32,650 nt of DNA from Helicobacter cetorum (GTDB taxonomy: Bacteria > Campylobacterota > Campylobacteria > Campylobacterales > UBA6016). The stretch lies in contig DZAX01000024.1 of the NCBI GenBank assembly GCA_022729705.1, positions 1 to 32,650 on the forward strand, given 5' to 3'. This document shows, one piece after another, positions 31,936 to 32,650 of this stretch (positions are counted from its first letter, which is position 1; each line of letters opens with the position of its first letter). The notes below the pieces were generated by a model. That model made no database searches. It was given only the letters and a program-made list of their open reading frames with translations, and was not told the DNA's origin. A program made the position numbers and the translations under genes.

Positions 31936-32650
31936 CTAGACCTCTCTCTCCCACTCCACATAGTTGACACCCCTGCTCTCGCTATCAAACTCAATACCAA
32001 CAAGCCAAATCTCTTTATTCTCATTTTTGTATTTGTCTGCGTAGTTTTTATCTTTTATCTGTTGCATGGCTTTTGGCTCGTTCTCTTTTCTATCTACTTT
32101 AAACTCCAAGATATAGATAAAGTTTTGAAGTTTTAGCGTTAAGTCTATTCTTCCTTTATTGGTCGTGTCCTCGGCTATCATATCTATACCCAGTGAGGCT
32201 AGATAGGCATAGATAACAGAAGCGTAATACCCCTCATAGTTTTCTATCTTGTTTTTTGTGTAGTTGTTGTAGGGGATAGAGGCAAACAGGGAGATTATAG
32301 TAGTTTTGAAGGTTTCTAGGTCGGCGGTAAAAAGGGCGTTGTATATGACGATTTGTCGCCTAGTTTGTGCGTCTTCTTTTGTGAGCAAGGGGATTAGACT
32401 TTCCGCAAAAGAGCTTTGAACTTCAATATTTGGGATTTTTAGCGTATAGGTTGTTTTTGCGCCTGTTCTTTGAGAGTTTTTGATAGTCAAATACCCGCTT
32501 TGAAAAAGTATAGACTCTATCTTTATATCCTCTATCTCAAAAGAGTTTATAAGAGAGTCTCCGACTATACAGCTTTCAAGATTGGGTAGCTGTCCAGTTT
32601 CACCACGTTGTACCATTCCATTCAAAGCAATAGCATAAAACTCATCTGGT
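31936..32650 (-). CDS. PD-(D/E)XK nuclease-fold C-terminus of a DUF1703/AAA-ATPase-like protein (5' partial)
   Basis: The frame is open to the right edge of the window (first complete codon at 32649), so the N-terminal part, which in this family is a P-loop ATPase-like domain, lies outside. Visible are LFQSGYLTIKN (about 45 residues in), a middle helical part (FETFKTTIISLFASIPYNNY), and the nuclease-like core NYEGYYASVIYAYLASLG...NKGRIDLTLK...YILEFKVDR. Here the Asp of GRIDL and the E-x-K of LEFKV match the PD-(D/E)XK active site. The end, KEIWLVGIEFDSESRGVNYVEWE, is typical. Such proteins are common in accessory regions; function is unproven. The gene is convergent with the phosphatase, with 22 bp between stops. 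Confidence 0.85.
   Translation of the reverse strand, partial: PDEFYAIALNGMVQRGETGQLPNLESCIVGDSLINSFEIEDIKIESILFQSGYLTIKNSQRTGAKTTYTLKIPNIEVQSSFAESLIPLLTKEDAQTRRQIVIYNALFTADLETFKTTIISLFASIPYNNYTKNKIENYEGYYASVIYAYLASLGIDMIAEDTTNKGRIDLTLKLQNFIYILEFKVDRKENEPKAMQQIKDKNYADKYKNENKEIWLVGIEFDSESRGVNYVEWEREV

Overview
The window looks like a chromosomal segment of a free-living Campylobacterota (epsilonproteobacterial) species, probably a Sulfurimonas/Sulfuricurvum-like sulfur oxidiser. This is inferred from gene order and protein style, because no rRNA or species marker is present. The strongest clue is the flagellar block folK-flhF-flhG-orf-fliA-fliM-fliY, an order I associate with this phylum. The base composition is moderately AT-rich.

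Layout. (1) 1-920 is a decayed accessory patch. It holds a small coiled-coil membrane-tail protein, two copies of a GGGTGTCAGG-type REP-like sequence, and the wreck of an ORF6N-domain gene with a 39-bp tandem repeat. (2) 986-6020, minus strand, is secA, a LolC/E-type lipoprotein-release permease and a CPA2 cation/proton antiporter; lolA is divergent at 6128. (3) 6856-14153, plus strand, is aroQ, an M24 aminopeptidase, folK, then flhF, flhG, a small membrane protein, fliA, fliM and fliY, nearly all overlapping or touching. (4) 14318-18678, plus strand, is hemN, an orphan GlcF-like Fe-S protein, lgt, a SAM methyltransferase and a tiny lipoprotein whose 5' end carries a repeat element. (5) 18675-24051 is a compact exopolysaccharide locus: a GT2 glycosyltransferase and a secreted GH16 glycanase on the minus strand, then an 85-aa protein of unknown function, an OPX export lipoprotein and a Wzc-like co-polymerase on the plus strand. 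(6) efp follows. (7) 24800-26613, minus strand, is a set of four overlapping type II secretion pseudopilin genes (G, H, I, J). (8) 26842-27973, minus strand, is a stand-alone ThiD2-like gene and a Bax inhibitor-1 family gene. (9) 28137-29491 is the AmmeMemoRadiSam B-A pair. (10) A large Tat-exported PhoD-like phosphatase follows, and then the C-terminal part of a DUF1703-type PD-(D/E)XK protein that runs off the right edge.

The structure that ordinary annotation would miss is a family of modular hairpin repeats with six copies (3371, 6761, 14205, 18420, 26787, 29550). Its core hairpin has an invariant GC-AAA-GC centre, and its outer stem changes in a compensated way between copies. It often adds a GGACATAAATGTCC hairpin and a CCGC/GCGG hairpin. 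Five copies are intergenic. One sits inside the reading frame of the small lipoprotein gene, just after a good ribosome binding site and start codon. The second observation of note is the Wzc-like protein, whose kinase domain has lost its Walker A lysine, its Walker B aspartate and its C-terminal tyrosines.

Themes that connect the genes are lipoprotein biogenesis (lgt, lolA, LolC/E permease), protein export (secA, pseudopilins), flagellar regulation and assembly, and exopolysaccharide export. I saw no CRISPR array, tRNA, rRNA or intact insertion sequence.
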